In this document: positions 14,600 through 23,312 of the stretch, piece by piece | Layout of the letters: every line of letters starts with the position of its first letter | Numbering within the stretch: position 1 is the first letter of the stretch | NCBI RefSeq assembly: GCF_024699075.1 | Contig: NZ_JAILQF010000082.1 | Location: forward strand, 1-23,312 | DNA length: 23,312 bases | Direction: 5' to 3' | From: Butyrivibrio sp. | Lineage (GTDB): Bacteria > Bacillota_A > Clostridia > Lachnospirales > Lachnospiraceae | The notes under the pieces: model-generated | Told to the model about the DNA's origin: nothing | The model's input: only the letters and a program-made list of their open reading frames with translations | Databases searched by the model: none | Made by a program: the position numbers and the translations under genes

Positions 14600-15100
14600 A
14601 TGGAACTTTTGAACATTAACGCGAACGTTATCTACAATATTATAAATCTGCTGATACTGGCAATTGCTTTTCGAATTCTTCTGTTCAAAAGAGTTGATAA
14701 GATACTTGAAGCCAGAAGAAAAGATGTAGACAGACAGATTCAGGATGCATCTGATGACAGGATCAAAGCTGCAGATCTTAAGAGAGAATATGAAGAGAAG
14801 CTTGCAGCCCAGGAAGCTGAGAAGGATAAGGTTATGAGTGAAGCCCGTGAAAAAGGCTATGCTCAGTATAATGAGATCATAACCAATGCTCAGAAAGAAG
14901 CAGATACTATCATTGACGAAGCCAGAATACATGCTAAAGCTGACGCTGAGCGTGAGCGTGCTAAGTATATGGCTGAACTTAGTGATGTTGTTATTGATGC
15001 CGCTGCCAAAATCGCTGCTAATTCGCACACAGCAGAAAGCGATAGCAGTCTTTATGATGCGTTTATTGAGAATGCATTTGACAAAGGTGCGGATAAATAA
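14600..15100 (+). CDS. atpF: F-type ATP synthase subunit b
   Basis: 166 residues. One N-terminal membrane helix (about 9-27, IYNIINLLILAIAFRILLF) then a long charged helix (KILEARRKDVDRQIQDAS onward) that dimerises as the peripheral stalk. Length is normal, so there is no b-delta fusion of the actinobacterial kind. AAAGGA lies upstream of ATG. The C-terminus (SDSSLYDAFIENAFDKGADK) would normally contact the delta subunit C-terminal domain; here that domain is found at the start of the next gene, 15 nt downstream. Confidence 0.95.
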   Translation: MELLNINANVIYNIINLLILAIAFRILLFKRVDKILEARRKDVDRQIQDASDDRIKAADLKREYEEKLAAQEAEKDKVMSEAREKGYAQYNEIITNAQKEADTIIDEARIHAKADAERERAKYMAELSDVVIDAAAKIAANSHTAESDSSLYDAFIENAFDKGADK

Positions 15101-15115
15101 TTGGAGTGAAACTAG

Positions 15116-16903
15116 ATGAGTAATATAAGTGGATTTGGCGGATCCGGTTCACAGTATTCGACTGCTGTCGTAAGATATGCCGGAACACCACCAACACAGA
15201 AACAGATAGATAATATCAAAAGAATACTTTGCGATAGAATCGGTATAGCTGATGTATCTATAACCACTAAGCTTGATCCATCCATAGGCGGCGGTTTTAT
15301 TATAAGCTGCGGCAACTATGAATATGACTGGAGCGATAAGGGAAGAGCAGAGCAGCTTCGTAATAAGCTCAAAAACATCAGACATAATGATACAAACCCA
15401 TCAAGCAGCGTAGTATCCATGCTTAAAGGACATGTCGATATTTTCGATCTCTCAATTGAGAGTAAGGAAGTCGGTAAAGTCTCATGGGTAGGTGATGGAA
15501 TTGCTCAGGTTGTAGGTCTTGACAGAGCCTTCTATGGTGAAATTGTTCGTTTTGAAGATGGAACCAAAGGAATGGTACAGGATATAAGACGTGATCATGT
15601 CGGATGTATCCTGTTTGGATCTGATGAAAACATAACCCAGTCAAGCCAGGTTATTCGTACATACAAAGAAGCCGGAGTCCCTGTAGGAGATGAACTTATA
15701 GGAAGAGTTGTTAATGCTCTTGGTGAACCCCTTGACGGTAAGGCACCGATCACTACTTCAGAATATTATCCTGTTGAGCGTCCGGCTCCCGGAATTATTG
15801 ACAGACAGTCTGTTAATGAGCCTATGGAAACAGGTATTTTATCAATAGATACCATGTTCCCTATAGGAAGAGGACAGCGTGAGCTTATAATAGGCGATCG
15901 TCAGACAGGTAAGACTTCTATAGCAACTGACACTATCATGAACCAGAAAGGCAAAGATGTGATCTGCATTTATGTAGCAATAGGTCAGAAAGCATCAACT
16001 GTTGCCCATATCATAAATACCCTTACACAGGCTGGAGCTATGGATTATACAGTAGTTGTATCATCCACAGCAGCTGATACTTCACCTCTTCAGTATATTG
16101 CTCCTTATTCAGGAACAGCTATCGGTGAATATTTCATGCAGCAGGGCCGCGACGTACTTATTGTTTATGATGATCTTTCCAAGCATGCAGTAGCTTACAG
16201 AGCTTTGTCACTTCTTCTTGAAAGATCACCCGGACGTGAAGCATACCCCGGAGACGTATTCTATCTCCATTCAAGACTTCTTGAAAGATCAAGTAAGCTT
16301 TCAGCTGAGAATGGCGGAGGTTCAATGACAGCACTTCCTATCATTGAGACTCAGGCAGGCGATGTATCTGCCTACATTCCAACTAATGTTATTTCCATCA
16401 CTGATGGACAGATTTTCCTTGAAAGTGATCTTTTCTTCGAAGGTCAAAGACCTGCAGTTAACGTAGGACTTTCAGTATCACGTGTAGGTTCTGCGGCTCA
16501 GACCAAAGCTATGAAAAAAGCAGCCGGATCTATTCGTATCGATCTGGCACAGTATAGAGAAATGGCTGTGTTCACGCAGTTCTCATCAGATCTTGATGAG
16601 ACTACCAAGAAGCAGCTAAATCACGGTAAAGTTCTGATGGAACTGTTAAAACAGCCCCTTGGCCATCCGCTTTCTATGCACGAACAGGTAATCACACTTG
16701 TAGCAGCTAATAGCGGTAAGCTTGATAATGTAGAGCCTTCCAAGGTCAAGATGGTTCAGGGCAAGCTCCTTGAATGGTTCGAGAAGACCGAGACCGATGT
16801 AATTGCAGAGCTTTCTAATGGTAAAGATCTTTCAGATGATCTGAGAAAAGAGATTGAACGAGCTGTTGACTGGTTCTTTGAAAAGAATGAAAAGCTCATT
16901 TGA
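15116..16903 (+). CDS. atpA: ATP synthase alpha subunit with delta C-terminal domain fused at N-terminus
   Basis: 595 residues, about 80 longer than usual. Residues ~15-88 resemble the C-terminal domain of the delta/OSCP subunit (AtpH): [20 protein letters not shown], a helix, [20 protein letters not shown] and [15 protein letters not shown], matching the family pattern DPSLIGG...DGSVRGRLEEL. The N-terminal six-helix domain of delta is absent and no atpH lies in the operon. After a linker (~89-115), alpha starts at [18 protein letters not shown] and is complete: Walker A GDRQTGKT (260-267), [26 protein letters not shown] and the arginine-finger region [17 protein letters not shown]. Start: ATG with GGAG at 15103-15106. 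An internal ATG (15419, Met102) could give near-normal alpha but lacks a ribosome site. The fusion is read directly from one uninterrupted frame. Confidence 0.95.
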   Translation: MSNISGFGGSGSQYSTAVVRYAGTPPTQKQIDNIKRILCDRIGIADVSITTKLDPSIGGGFIISCGNYEYDWSDKGRAEQLRNKLKNIRHNDTNPSSSVVSMLKGHVDIFDLSIESKEVGKVSWVGDGIAQVVGLDRAFYGEIVRFEDGTKGMVQDIRRDHVGCILFGSDENITQSSQVIRTYKEAGVPVGDELIGRVVNALGEPLDGKAPITTSEYYPVERPAPGIIDRQSVNEPMETGILSIDTMFPIGRGQRELIIGDRQTGKTSIATDTIMNQKGKDVICIYVAIGQKASTVAHIINTLTQAGAMDYTVVVSSTAADTSPLQYIAPYSGTAIGEYFMQQGRDVLIVYDDLSKHAVAYRALSLLLERSPGREAYPGDVFYLHSRLLERSSKLSAENGGGSMTALPIIETQAGDVSAYIPTNVISITDGQIFLESDLFFEGQRPAVNVGLSVSRVGSAAQTKAMKKAAGSIRIDLAQYREMAVFTQFSSDLDETTKKQLNHGKVLMELLKQPLGHPLSMHEQVITLVAANSGKLDNVEPSKVKMVQGKLLEWFEKTETDVIAELSNGKDLSDDLRKEIERAVDWFFEKNEKLI

Positions 16904-16941
16904 GAGTAAAGAAGCTTTTAAAGTATTGAAGAGGCAATGAT

Positions 16942-17898
16942 TTGGCTGATATAAAAGAAATTCAGGACAGAATTAAAAGTGTCAATGACACCATGAAAAT
17001 AACGAACGCAATGTATATGATTGCGTCCAATAAGCTACGCAAAGCCAGAAAAATGCTTGAAGAGACTGAACCTTACTTTTATGCTGCAAGAGGAATGCTT
17101 GACAGAGTTATGCGACATCTTCCTGAAGATTCAAACGACCCGTTTTTGAATCATCATGAAGACAAGGATCCCAAAGAGATTAAAAGAGGTTACATAGTCA
17201 TTACAGGCGATAAAGGCCTTGCCGGTGCTTATAATCATAATGTCCTAAAGCTTGCGGAAGAGCATATCAAACAAGACGGTGATGATTGGAAGCTGTACGT
17301 TATTGGCGAAATGGGCAGACAATATTTTTTGAGAAAAAATATTCCTGTCGATGAACAGTTTCACTACACAGCACAAAATCCTACACTATCACGTGCAAGA
17401 TGGATATCTTCCATGGTGCTTGAACCTTATCTTAGAGGCGAACTTGAAGAAGTTAATATCGTATACACCGCTATGAAGAACAGCCTTGTATGTGAGACTC
17501 ACTTTGAAAAGCTCCTCCCGCTTGAGAGACCTAAAAATAATGATGAAATGCTTAAAATGGCAGGCATTACAACTCCTTTGGAAGAGTTTTTGATGCTGCC
17601 AAGTCCTGAGGCCGTACTTGATAACATTGTTCCGTCCCTTGTAACAGGATATATATACGGAGCCATGGTTGAAGCTTTCTGTTCAGTACAGAACAGCCGA
17701 ATGATGGCAATGGATACAGCTAACGATAATGCAAAGCAGATGATACATGATCTTTCGATTCAGTATAACAGGCAGAGACAGGCTAAGATAACTCAGGAGA
17801 TCACTGAGATAGCAGCCGGTGCAAGAGCCTTGAAGAGAGCTCATGAACTTCATGCAAGAATGCATGAAGCAAATGCTAAAGCATTGGAAAACAAGTAA
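16942..17898 (+). CDS. atpG: F-type ATP synthase subunit gamma
   Basis: 318 residues, slightly longer than the usual ~285-290. It is the central rotor shaft. The N-terminal coiled-coil helix (IKEIQDRIKSVNDTMKITNAMYMIASNKLRKA) and C-terminal helix (RMMAMDTANDNAKQMIHDLSIQYNRQRQAKITQEITEIAAGA) are typical. GYIVITGDKGLAGAYNHNV is the conserved Rossmann-like core. The extra length is mainly a C-terminal tail (KRAHELHARMHEANAKALENK) and a few inserted residues after position 65. It starts at TTG 16942 with GAGG at 16931-16934; the nearby ATG (16937) is out of frame. Confidence 0.95.
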   Translation: MADIKEIQDRIKSVNDTMKITNAMYMIASNKLRKARKMLEETEPYFYAARGMLDRVMRHLPEDSNDPFLNHHEDKDPKEIKRGYIVITGDKGLAGAYNHNVLKLAEEHIKQDGDDWKLYVIGEMGRQYFLRKNIPVDEQFHYTAQNPTLSRARWISSMVLEPYLRGELEEVNIVYTAMKNSLVCETHFEKLLPLERPKNNDEMLKMAGITTPLEEFLMLPSPEAVLDNIVPSLVTGYIYGAMVEAFCSVQNSRMMAMDTANDNAKQMIHDLSIQYNRQRQAKITQEITEIAAGARALKRAHELHARMHEANAKALENK

Positions 17899-17904
17899 TA
17901 GTAA

Positions 17905-19305
<1,401 letters not shown>

Positions 19306-19340
19306 GAGGCTTAAAAATGTGTCTGGTACAGGAGTTATAA

Positions 19341-19769
19341 ATGGCAGAGGTTCGTACGTTTGGCCTTCAGGTCATGTCTATAAACGGAATATTTTTTGAT
19401 GGAAGAGCTACGAGCATAACACTTCCCTGCGTAGATGGTGAGATGTGTATCCAGCCATATCATGAGGAAATGTGGGTTGCTATATATACCGGCGAAGTCA
19501 GGATCACAAAGCCTGATGGCGAAGTGGTCATAGGCGTATCCGGTAACGGCTCTGTTCAGTTTGCCAATAACAGATGTCTGGTACTTGCCGATACTATGGA
19601 AAGGCCTGAAGACATAGATGTTAACAGGGCAAAAGAAGCTCTTGAAATTGCTAAAGAGCGTATGCGTCAGAAGAATTCCATCGCAGAATATAAGATGTCA
19701 CAGGCTGCTATGGCCAGAGCTCTTACAAGACTTAAGGCTTCAAGTAAGAGAATTGGCGGTCTTGACTAA
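19341..19769 (+). CDS. atpC: F-type ATP synthase subunit epsilon
   Basis: 142 residues. An N-terminal beta-sandwich (FGLQVMSINGIFFDGRATSITLPCVDGEMCIQPYHEEMWVAIYTGEVRI) and a C-terminal two-helix domain (DVNRAKEALEIAKERMRQKNSIAEYKMSQAAMARALTRLKA), which in many bacteria can inhibit rotation. The usual GxxGxLP loop reads DGEMCIQPYHEE, so it is a diverged copy. GGAG lies 7-8 nt before ATG. Last gene of the operon; a large terminator hairpin follows. Confidence 0.92.
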   Translation: MAEVRTFGLQVMSINGIFFDGRATSITLPCVDGEMCIQPYHEEMWVAIYTGEVRITKPDGEVVIGVSGNGSVQFANNRCLVLADTMERPEDIDVNRAKEALEIAKERMRQKNSIAEYKMSQAAMARALTRLKASSKRIGGLD

Positions 19770-19801
19770 ATATACTTGTTATATATTTGCAAATTTGATT
19801 A

Positions 19802-19866
19802 CCTTGGGTGGTTAATAAGATTTTTAAAGAACAAGAAAATCCTTTATTAACTTCTCAAGGTTTTTA
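19802..19866 (+). terminator. Intrinsic terminator of the ATP synthase operon
   Basis: A long interrupted stem: CCTTG (19802-19806) with CAAGG (19856-19860), GTTAATAA (19811-19818) with TTATTAAC (19844-19851), GATTTT (19819-19824) with AAAATC (19836-19841), separated by a 4x4 loop and a 2-nt bulge. TTTTTAATTT follows at once. Confidence 0.75.
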
Positions 19867-19894
19867 ATTTCCAAGGGGAATTCAGTTTTGATAA

Positions 19895-19922
19895 TTGCGA
19901 AGTTTGGATTAGATGCTATAAT
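19895..19922 (+). promoter_or_regulatory. Candidate promoter for the membrane-protein gene
   Basis: TTGCGA (19895-19900), 16 nt, TATAAT (19917-19922). It lies just after the operon terminator and about 125 bp before the next start codon; the -10 is a perfect match. Confidence 0.45.
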
Positions 19923-20046
19923 AAATTGATTTATTTCAGTTTGAGAAGAGTCCTTTTCTTTAAGCTGGGATTATGACAAACGTTACTTGAATTGTTTATT
20001 ATTTGCGGCGTACAGGGAGATATTACTCCAAAGAGGGATTAATCGC

Positions 20047-20859
20047 ATGAAAGAAGAGCTTTTGCAAGTGGGAGATTTTCAATCTATTAAAGAATTAAAT
20101 ACCTATTTTATAAATAATAATATATCTTCTTATGATACAGGCTTTTATGTTGACAGTGATCACATAGGACCTTGTTTATACGGTATTTACAAGGATTACT
20201 GGGAAGATGATTACATCGTATATGAAAACTTAAATGACGGATCAAGGAGAATTGACTATAAAGGTAAGGATGAAGCCTTAGCTGTTAGCATTTTCTATGA
20301 TCGTTTTGTAAAGTATACAAGTGGCATAGAATGCTCTGATGATCATAAAGTTAATGGGTATGATAATGTTCTGTCATCTTATGGAAAAAATTCCCAAATA
20401 TATAGCTACAACAATCAATCACAAGTAGCTCATATTTTTGAAGAAGACCATTCTGGTGAACGAACAGGTAATACTTTAAAAGCTGAAAATGGGTCTTTGG
20501 TGCAGGAGAATTCCAGAGAAAAAGCCGAAGATAAAGCGCAAGATCCGGATGCAGATATCCTTAAAAAGAAGGTAAAATATAAGGAATTTAAAAAAGTCGA
20601 CGATTGGAAAGTTTTCTTTTATGTTTTACCAATACTTATAATGATCATTAGGGCGATAATTAGCTATTTTAATGAAGATACTCCCGTAGATGTGAGCAGT
20701 TATGGTACCTCTTTAACTTCAATTTACTATGAGGAGATACTTTCTGATATGGACCCGGATGATATTTCAATTCCATCTTCACAGGATGTTTCAATTGATT
20801 TTGTTATAGAAAAAGATGAAGAAGGCAATCTCCAACTTATCCCCAAAGAAAATGATTAA
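20047..20859 (+). CDS. Unknown single-pass membrane protein
   Basis: 270 residues from ATG 20047 with AGAGGG at 20032-20037; a longer frame from TTG 19987 lacks support. No known family recognised. An N-terminal ~95-residue domain (LLQVGDFQSIKELNTYFINN ... SRRIDYKGKDEALAVSIFYDRFVKY) has mixed strand/helix character. Then comes a polar, low-complexity linker rich in S, N, E and K. One membrane helix follows (WKVFFYVLPILIMIIRAIISYF, about 190-212), and an acidic tail of ~58 residues with several D/E pairs. The basic KKKVKYKEFKK just before the helix suggests that the N-terminal domain is cytosolic and the tail is outside. It is a single-gene unit with an AT-only hairpin plus a T-run near 20907-20929. 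Role unknown. Confidence 0.8.
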   Translation: MKEELLQVGDFQSIKELNTYFINNNISSYDTGFYVDSDHIGPCLYGIYKDYWEDDYIVYENLNDGSRRIDYKGKDEALAVSIFYDRFVKYTSGIECSDDHKVNGYDNVLSSYGKNSQIYSYNNQSQVAHIFEEDHSGERTGNTLKAENGSLVQENSREKAEDKAQDPDADILKKKVKYKEFKKVDDWKVFFYVLPILIMIIRAIISYFNEDTPVDVSSYGTSLTSIYYEEILSDMDPDDISIPSSQDVSIDFVIEKDEEGNLQLIPKEND

Positions 20860-20979
20860 AGTATAAAAATAAAATGAGATTACAATATGGTCTTATATTT
20901 AAAAAATTTGTGACCAGTTAATTTTTTTTCTGTGTATTAAAGTGTAAAGACAATAACACTTAATATGGAGGAAAAGAAA

Positions 20980-21417
20980 ATGTTAAAAAAAATCATCATT
21001 ACACTATTATTTGGCACATTAACAATTGCAGCAATAGGATGTGGTATAAAGTCTAATGCGTCTGATGTGACAGAGGATTCTTCTACTGTAGAAATCACAT
21101 CAGAATATTCTGTTAATGAGGAACTGGACGACTTAGGAATAATGACTGGAGCATGGAGTGTTTCAGATTCCGCTACTATGACAGATGAAATACAGGAAAT
21201 ATTTGATAAAGCTGTAGATGGAATTAATGGTGCGACATATGAACCTATTGCATTTCTTGGAAGTCAGGTTGTAGCCGGTACTAATTATTGTTTTTTGTGT
21301 AAGGCTACTGTTGTACATCCTACAGCAACACCTTATTATACTCTTATGTACATATATGAAGACCTTGATGGAAACGTAGAGATAGCAGATATGCAGGATA
21401 TCGAATTAGGATACTAA
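20980..21417 (+). CDS. Small putative lipoprotein
   Basis: 145 residues from ATG 20980; GGAGG (20967-20971) fits this start, while the upstream in-frame ATG (20965) overlaps the ribosome site itself. A basic, hydrophobic signal (MLKKIIITLLFGTLTIAAIGCG) ends in AIGC, an acceptable lipobox, so the mature protein is probably lipid-anchored outside the cell. The S/T/E-rich spacer leads to a compact domain: LGIMTGAWSVSDSATMTDEIQEIFDKAV then GSQVVAGTNYCFLCKATVVHPTATPYYTLMYIYEDLDGN. This resembles small secreted domains with a cystatin-like layout (the QVVAGTNY stretch is cystatin-like), which is a guess. It ends 4 nt before the sigma factor gene, so they share an mRNA. Confidence 0.8.
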   Translation: MLKKIIITLLFGTLTIAAIGCGIKSNASDVTEDSSTVEITSEYSVNEELDDLGIMTGAWSVSDSATMTDEIQEIFDKAVDGINGATYEPIAFLGSQVVAGTNYCFLCKATVVHPTATPYYTLMYIYEDLDGNVEIADMQDIELGY

Positions 21418-21421
21418 GTCT

Positions 21422-21982
21422 ATGATGGAAGATGAGAAAATAGTTGAGCTATATTGGGAAAGAAATGAAGATGCAATTAGTCAGACCAGTTTAAAATATG
21501 GGAAATATTGCTCAAAGATTGCCTTCAATATACTCTTTGATGAAGAGGATACCAAGGAGTGTGTAAATGACACATATCTTGGCACCTGGAAATCTATTCC
21601 CACAAACAGACCAGAAAAGTTGAGCACATATGTAGGTAAAATATGCCGTAACCTTGCGATAAATATGTACGAAAAGATGACAGCAGCAAAAAGAGGCGGA
21701 TGTCAGACTGAGGTTTGTATTGATGAGCTAAATGAAATTTCAGGTAATTTTGAACCTGATAAAGAAATAGAGCTGTCTGAGCTTACAGAAAGCATCAACC
21801 TATTTCTTTCAGACATTTCAACTGATGCCAGGAAAATATTTGTTAAAAGATACTGGTATATGGAAAACGTGAAGGACATAGCTAAAGAACTTGAGGTTTC
21901 GGAAAGTAAAGTTAAAATGACTTTGCTTAGAACAAGAGAGAAATTAAAAGTGCATCTATTGAAGGAGGGCTATGGCTTATGA
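21422..21982 (+). CDS. ECF-type RNA polymerase sigma factor
   Basis: 186 residues. Region 2: YGKYCSKIAFNILFDEEDTKECVNDTYLGTWKSIPTNRP, the usual clostridial ECF pattern, followed by LSTYVGKICRNLAINMYEKMTAAKRGG. Region 4: FLSDISTDARKIFVKRYWYMENVKDIAKELEVSESKVKMTLLRTREKLK, a helix-turn-helix that binds the -35 element. No long extension. It overlaps the next gene, an anti-sigma-like membrane protein, by 4 nt (ATGA), the common sigma/anti-sigma arrangement. The lipoprotein gene upstream may be the sensor or a target. Two adjacent ATGs (21422, 21425) are possible starts. Confidence 0.92.
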   Translation: MMEDEKIVELYWERNEDAISQTSLKYGKYCSKIAFNILFDEEDTKECVNDTYLGTWKSIPTNRPEKLSTYVGKICRNLAINMYEKMTAAKRGGCQTEVCIDELNEISGNFEPDKEIELSELTESINLFLSDISTDARKIFVKRYWYMENVKDIAKELEVSESKVKMTLLRTREKLKVHLLKEGYGL

Positions 21983-22593
21983 ATGCTATGACACTTCTAA
22001 AAGCAATTGGAAATATAAAAGACGAATATATAGAGGAAGCAGAGTCATCAGGCAGCAAAGATAGTCATTTGATTGATATAAAAAGAAAAAAGAAGGCTCG
22101 GATTTTCAATTATTTTATCCCCGCTGCAGTAGCTGTTGCAGCTATAGCACTGATATTCATTAATAAAAATGTATTTGATTCGCCGGAGGATTCAGAGGTT
22201 ACTATAGCAAATCCTATTGTAGAGTGCAGTAACCTGGAAGAAGCAGAGATACTGACAGGATTTGATATGGACTGTCCTGACAGTATATATGGTTCTGATA
22301 CTCAGAAGGCGTATGTTATTGATCAGCAAATGATAGAGGTTCAGTATGTTGATGGCGAAGAGGAAAAAGCTTCAATCAGGAAAGCCAAAGGAAGTGAAGA
22401 TATAAGCGGAGACTTTAACTCTTATGATACAGAAAAGACAGTAACAATAAATGGGGCAGATGTAACCATAAAAGGCAATGGAAATCTTTATTATCTGGCT
22501 ACATGGAATTCACAAGGATACAGCTATGCAGTAAGTGTAACAGATGGAATGGAAGTAGAAAACCTCATAAATATCATAGAAAATGTAAGATAA
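21979..22593 (+). CDS. Putative anti-sigma factor, single-pass membrane protein
   Basis: 204 residues. AGGAGG lies about 10 nt before the ATG that overlaps the sigma factor stop. The short cytosolic N-terminus (MNAMTLLKAIGNIKDEYIEEAE) would bind the sigma factor; no zinc HxxxCxxC motif is present. One membrane helix (about 43-61, FNYFIPAAVAVAAIALIFI) follows a basic stretch, then an extracytoplasmic domain resembling DUF4367-type domains (EAEILTGFDMDCPDSIYGSD ... VEVQYVDGEE ... ATWNSQGYSYAVSVTDGM). Domain and position make the anti-sigma role likely, but the N-terminus is not a textbook anti-sigma domain. Confidence 0.8.
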   Translation: MNAMTLLKAIGNIKDEYIEEAESSGSKDSHLIDIKRKKKARIFNYFIPAAVAVAAIALIFINKNVFDSPEDSEVTIANPIVECSNLEEAEILTGFDMDCPDSIYGSDTQKAYVIDQQMIEVQYVDGEEEKASIRKAKGSEDISGDFNSYDTEKTVTINGADVTIKGNGNLYYLATWNSQGYSYAVSVTDGMEVENLINIIENVR

Positions 22594-22663
22594 AGCGACA
22601 GATATATATGAACTTCCTGAAATAGGCGAGTCCGAAATATAAAAATAGTTTAACTAATAGAAA

Positions 22664-22711
22664 GCAATTCATCCCCCACCTCTAAGTATACGTAGGTGGG
22701 GGATGAATTGC
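22664..22711. repeat. IS200/IS605-type end hairpin
   Basis: An 18-bp perfect inverted repeat (22664-22681 with 22694-22711) with a 12-nt loop; arms GCAATTCATCCCCCACCT and its complement. Stems of this ATTCATCCC...GGGATGAAT type are common at the left end of IS200/IS605 elements. It lies 48 bp before a tnpB-like reading frame. It could also end transcription from the sigma operon. Nothing is seen in 22594-22663. Confidence 0.65.
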
Positions 22712-22758
22712 CGTTTATAAAAATTGTTGAAAATACATTTTTGTGCTATAAGAATGGA

Positions 22759-22911
22759 GTGAATAAAGCCATAAAATATAGAATATATCCTACAACTGAA
22801 CAAATTATCCTTTTTGCTAAAACCTTTGGCTGTTGCCGAAAAATATACAATCTTATGCTGGCTTCAAAAATCTAAGGTTATAAGATGACCGGAAAGTTTC
22901 CAAGTTATTAC
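22759..22911 (+). pseudogene. Decayed tnpB (IS200/IS605 family) N-terminal fragment
   Basis: From GTG 22759 the frame reads NKAIKYRIYPTTEQIILFAK then TFGCCRKIYNLMLASKI, which closely follows the start of TnpB/OrfB proteins (KYRIYP.EEQ...FGC.R..YN). A TAA at 22873-22875 breaks it after 38 codons, but the same frame continues GYKMTGKFPSYYRF, matching the HYKxTGK stretch of TnpB. Homology fades by about 22911, just before the convergent minus-strand gene. There is no catalytic RuvC part and no zinc finger. The element was truncated; its other end is not seen here. Confidence 0.75.
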
Positions 22912-22930
22912 AGATTTTTTATAGACTCTT

Positions 22931-23312
22931 TTACTGGTCCTGACTGCTTTCTTCAACAGGGTCGATCTGGCCGGCCTCCTGAGTAGTTACTGTTACGCCT
23001 TCGCCTTCAGGAACCTCACCGTGAAGTATTTTAATGATATACTGGATTCTTACAAAAGCGCGTTCGTAGTACTGGCTTGCTGTTGATTCTGCATCAGCAT
23101 TATAATCGCCGTCGTAAGCTTCGTGATAAGAGATAGCAGCCTTTGTCATGTAGTCGCATGCTTCATCGGCAAGTGCTTCTACAGCCTTGAAGTCTTCCGG
23201 AACTTCCAAAGCTGCCATGACACTAAAGCTTTCATTGAGTTTGTCAATATTTGCAAGAAGCTGTGCCGGTGCATCATCTGCATTTGGATCTATACTGTTC
23301 ATGGAATCATTA
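22931..23312 (-). CDS. Unknown protein, N-terminus beyond window
   Basis: An ATG at 23302 is available, but the frame stays open upstream to the edge (NDS before MNSID) and no ribosome site is visible, so the gene probably starts outside. The visible ~127 residues are mostly acidic helix: QLLANIDKLNESFSVMAALEVPEDFKAVEALADEACDYMTKAAISYHEAY, then YYERAFVRIQYIIKILHGE, ending in a polar tail (VTVTTQEAGQIDPVEESSQDQ). This looks like the helical C-terminal domain of an extracytoplasmic protein or lipoprotein, but I do not recognise the family. There is no membrane helix in the visible part. Confidence 0.65.
   Translation of the reverse strand, partial: NDSMNSIDPNADDAPAQLLANIDKLNESFSVMAALEVPEDFKAVEALADEACDYMTKAAISYHEAYDGDYNADAESTASQYYERAFVRIQYIIKILHGEVPEGEGVTVTTQEAGQIDPVEESSQDQ

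Noticed and set aside
14360..15028. 222-codon minus-strand ORF opposite atpE and atpF
   Set aside because: Cysteine-rich, composition unlike a real protein, and entirely antisense to two certain genes.
19987..20046. TTG start extending the unknown membrane protein by 20 residues
   Set aside because: AGAGGG sits correctly before ATG 20047; the extended start has no ribosome site.
20907..20929. Terminator after the unknown membrane-protein gene
   Set aside because: The stem is AT-only (AATT pairs) with a long T-run; it may end transcription, but is too weak to list as a firm terminator.

Overview
The window looks like a chromosomal stretch from a low-GC Firmicute, most likely a Lachnospiraceae bacterium of the Butyrivibrio/Pseudobutyrivibrio type. 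The reasons are AT-rich DNA with strong Shine-Dalgarno sites, a phasin-like/UbiB gene pair, undecaprenol/diacylglycerol kinase, a GEMM-I (c-di-GMP-I) riboswitch, an MBOAT/AlgX-like pair and a complete F-type ATP synthase operon. The genus assignment is an inference from gene content and style, not from a search.

Layout. 1-630: 3' end of a sigma-70-like gene. 715-2469: FIST-GGDEF diguanylate cyclase with its own terminator. 2598-2763: promoter, c-di-GMP-I aptamer and intrinsic terminator forming a switchable leader. The leader continues through three 39-bp tandem repeats to a large sensor hybrid kinase (3028-5973: two solute-binding domains, TM, HisKA, HATPase, receiver). A cyclase next to a c-di-GMP-gated sensor kinase suggests a local second-messenger circuit. 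On the minus strand are dgkA, a phasin-like protein and a UbiB-family kinase (8530 down to 5970). The kinase meets the hybrid kinase tail to tail, sharing stop-codon bases.

8531-9243 has no protein gene but carries a convincing unannotated minus-strand RNA of about 255 nt: consensus-like promoter, complementary 5' and 3' ends, a 23-nt motif repeated twice and a strong terminator. 9244-12500 is a three-gene surface O-acylation operon (MBOAT, AlgX/AlgJ-like, unknown protein). 12844-13044 encodes a small unknown protein behind a structured leader.

13384-19769 is the F-type ATP synthase operon in the order B-E-F-[delta CTD::A]-G-D-C. There is no separate atpH. Instead, a segment resembling the C-terminal domain of the delta subunit is fused in frame to the N-terminus of an otherwise complete alpha subunit. 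A hairpin array of four repeats, with base-pair-preserving differences between copies, separates atpB from atpE. These are the two most unusual items in the window.

20047-22593: an unknown single-pass membrane protein, then a lipoprotein / ECF sigma factor / anti-sigma-like operon. 22664-22911: an IS200/IS605-type hairpin and a decayed tnpB fragment. 22931-23312: the C-terminal part of an unknown minus-strand protein running off the window. All function calls rest on motif recognition by eye; no database search was run.
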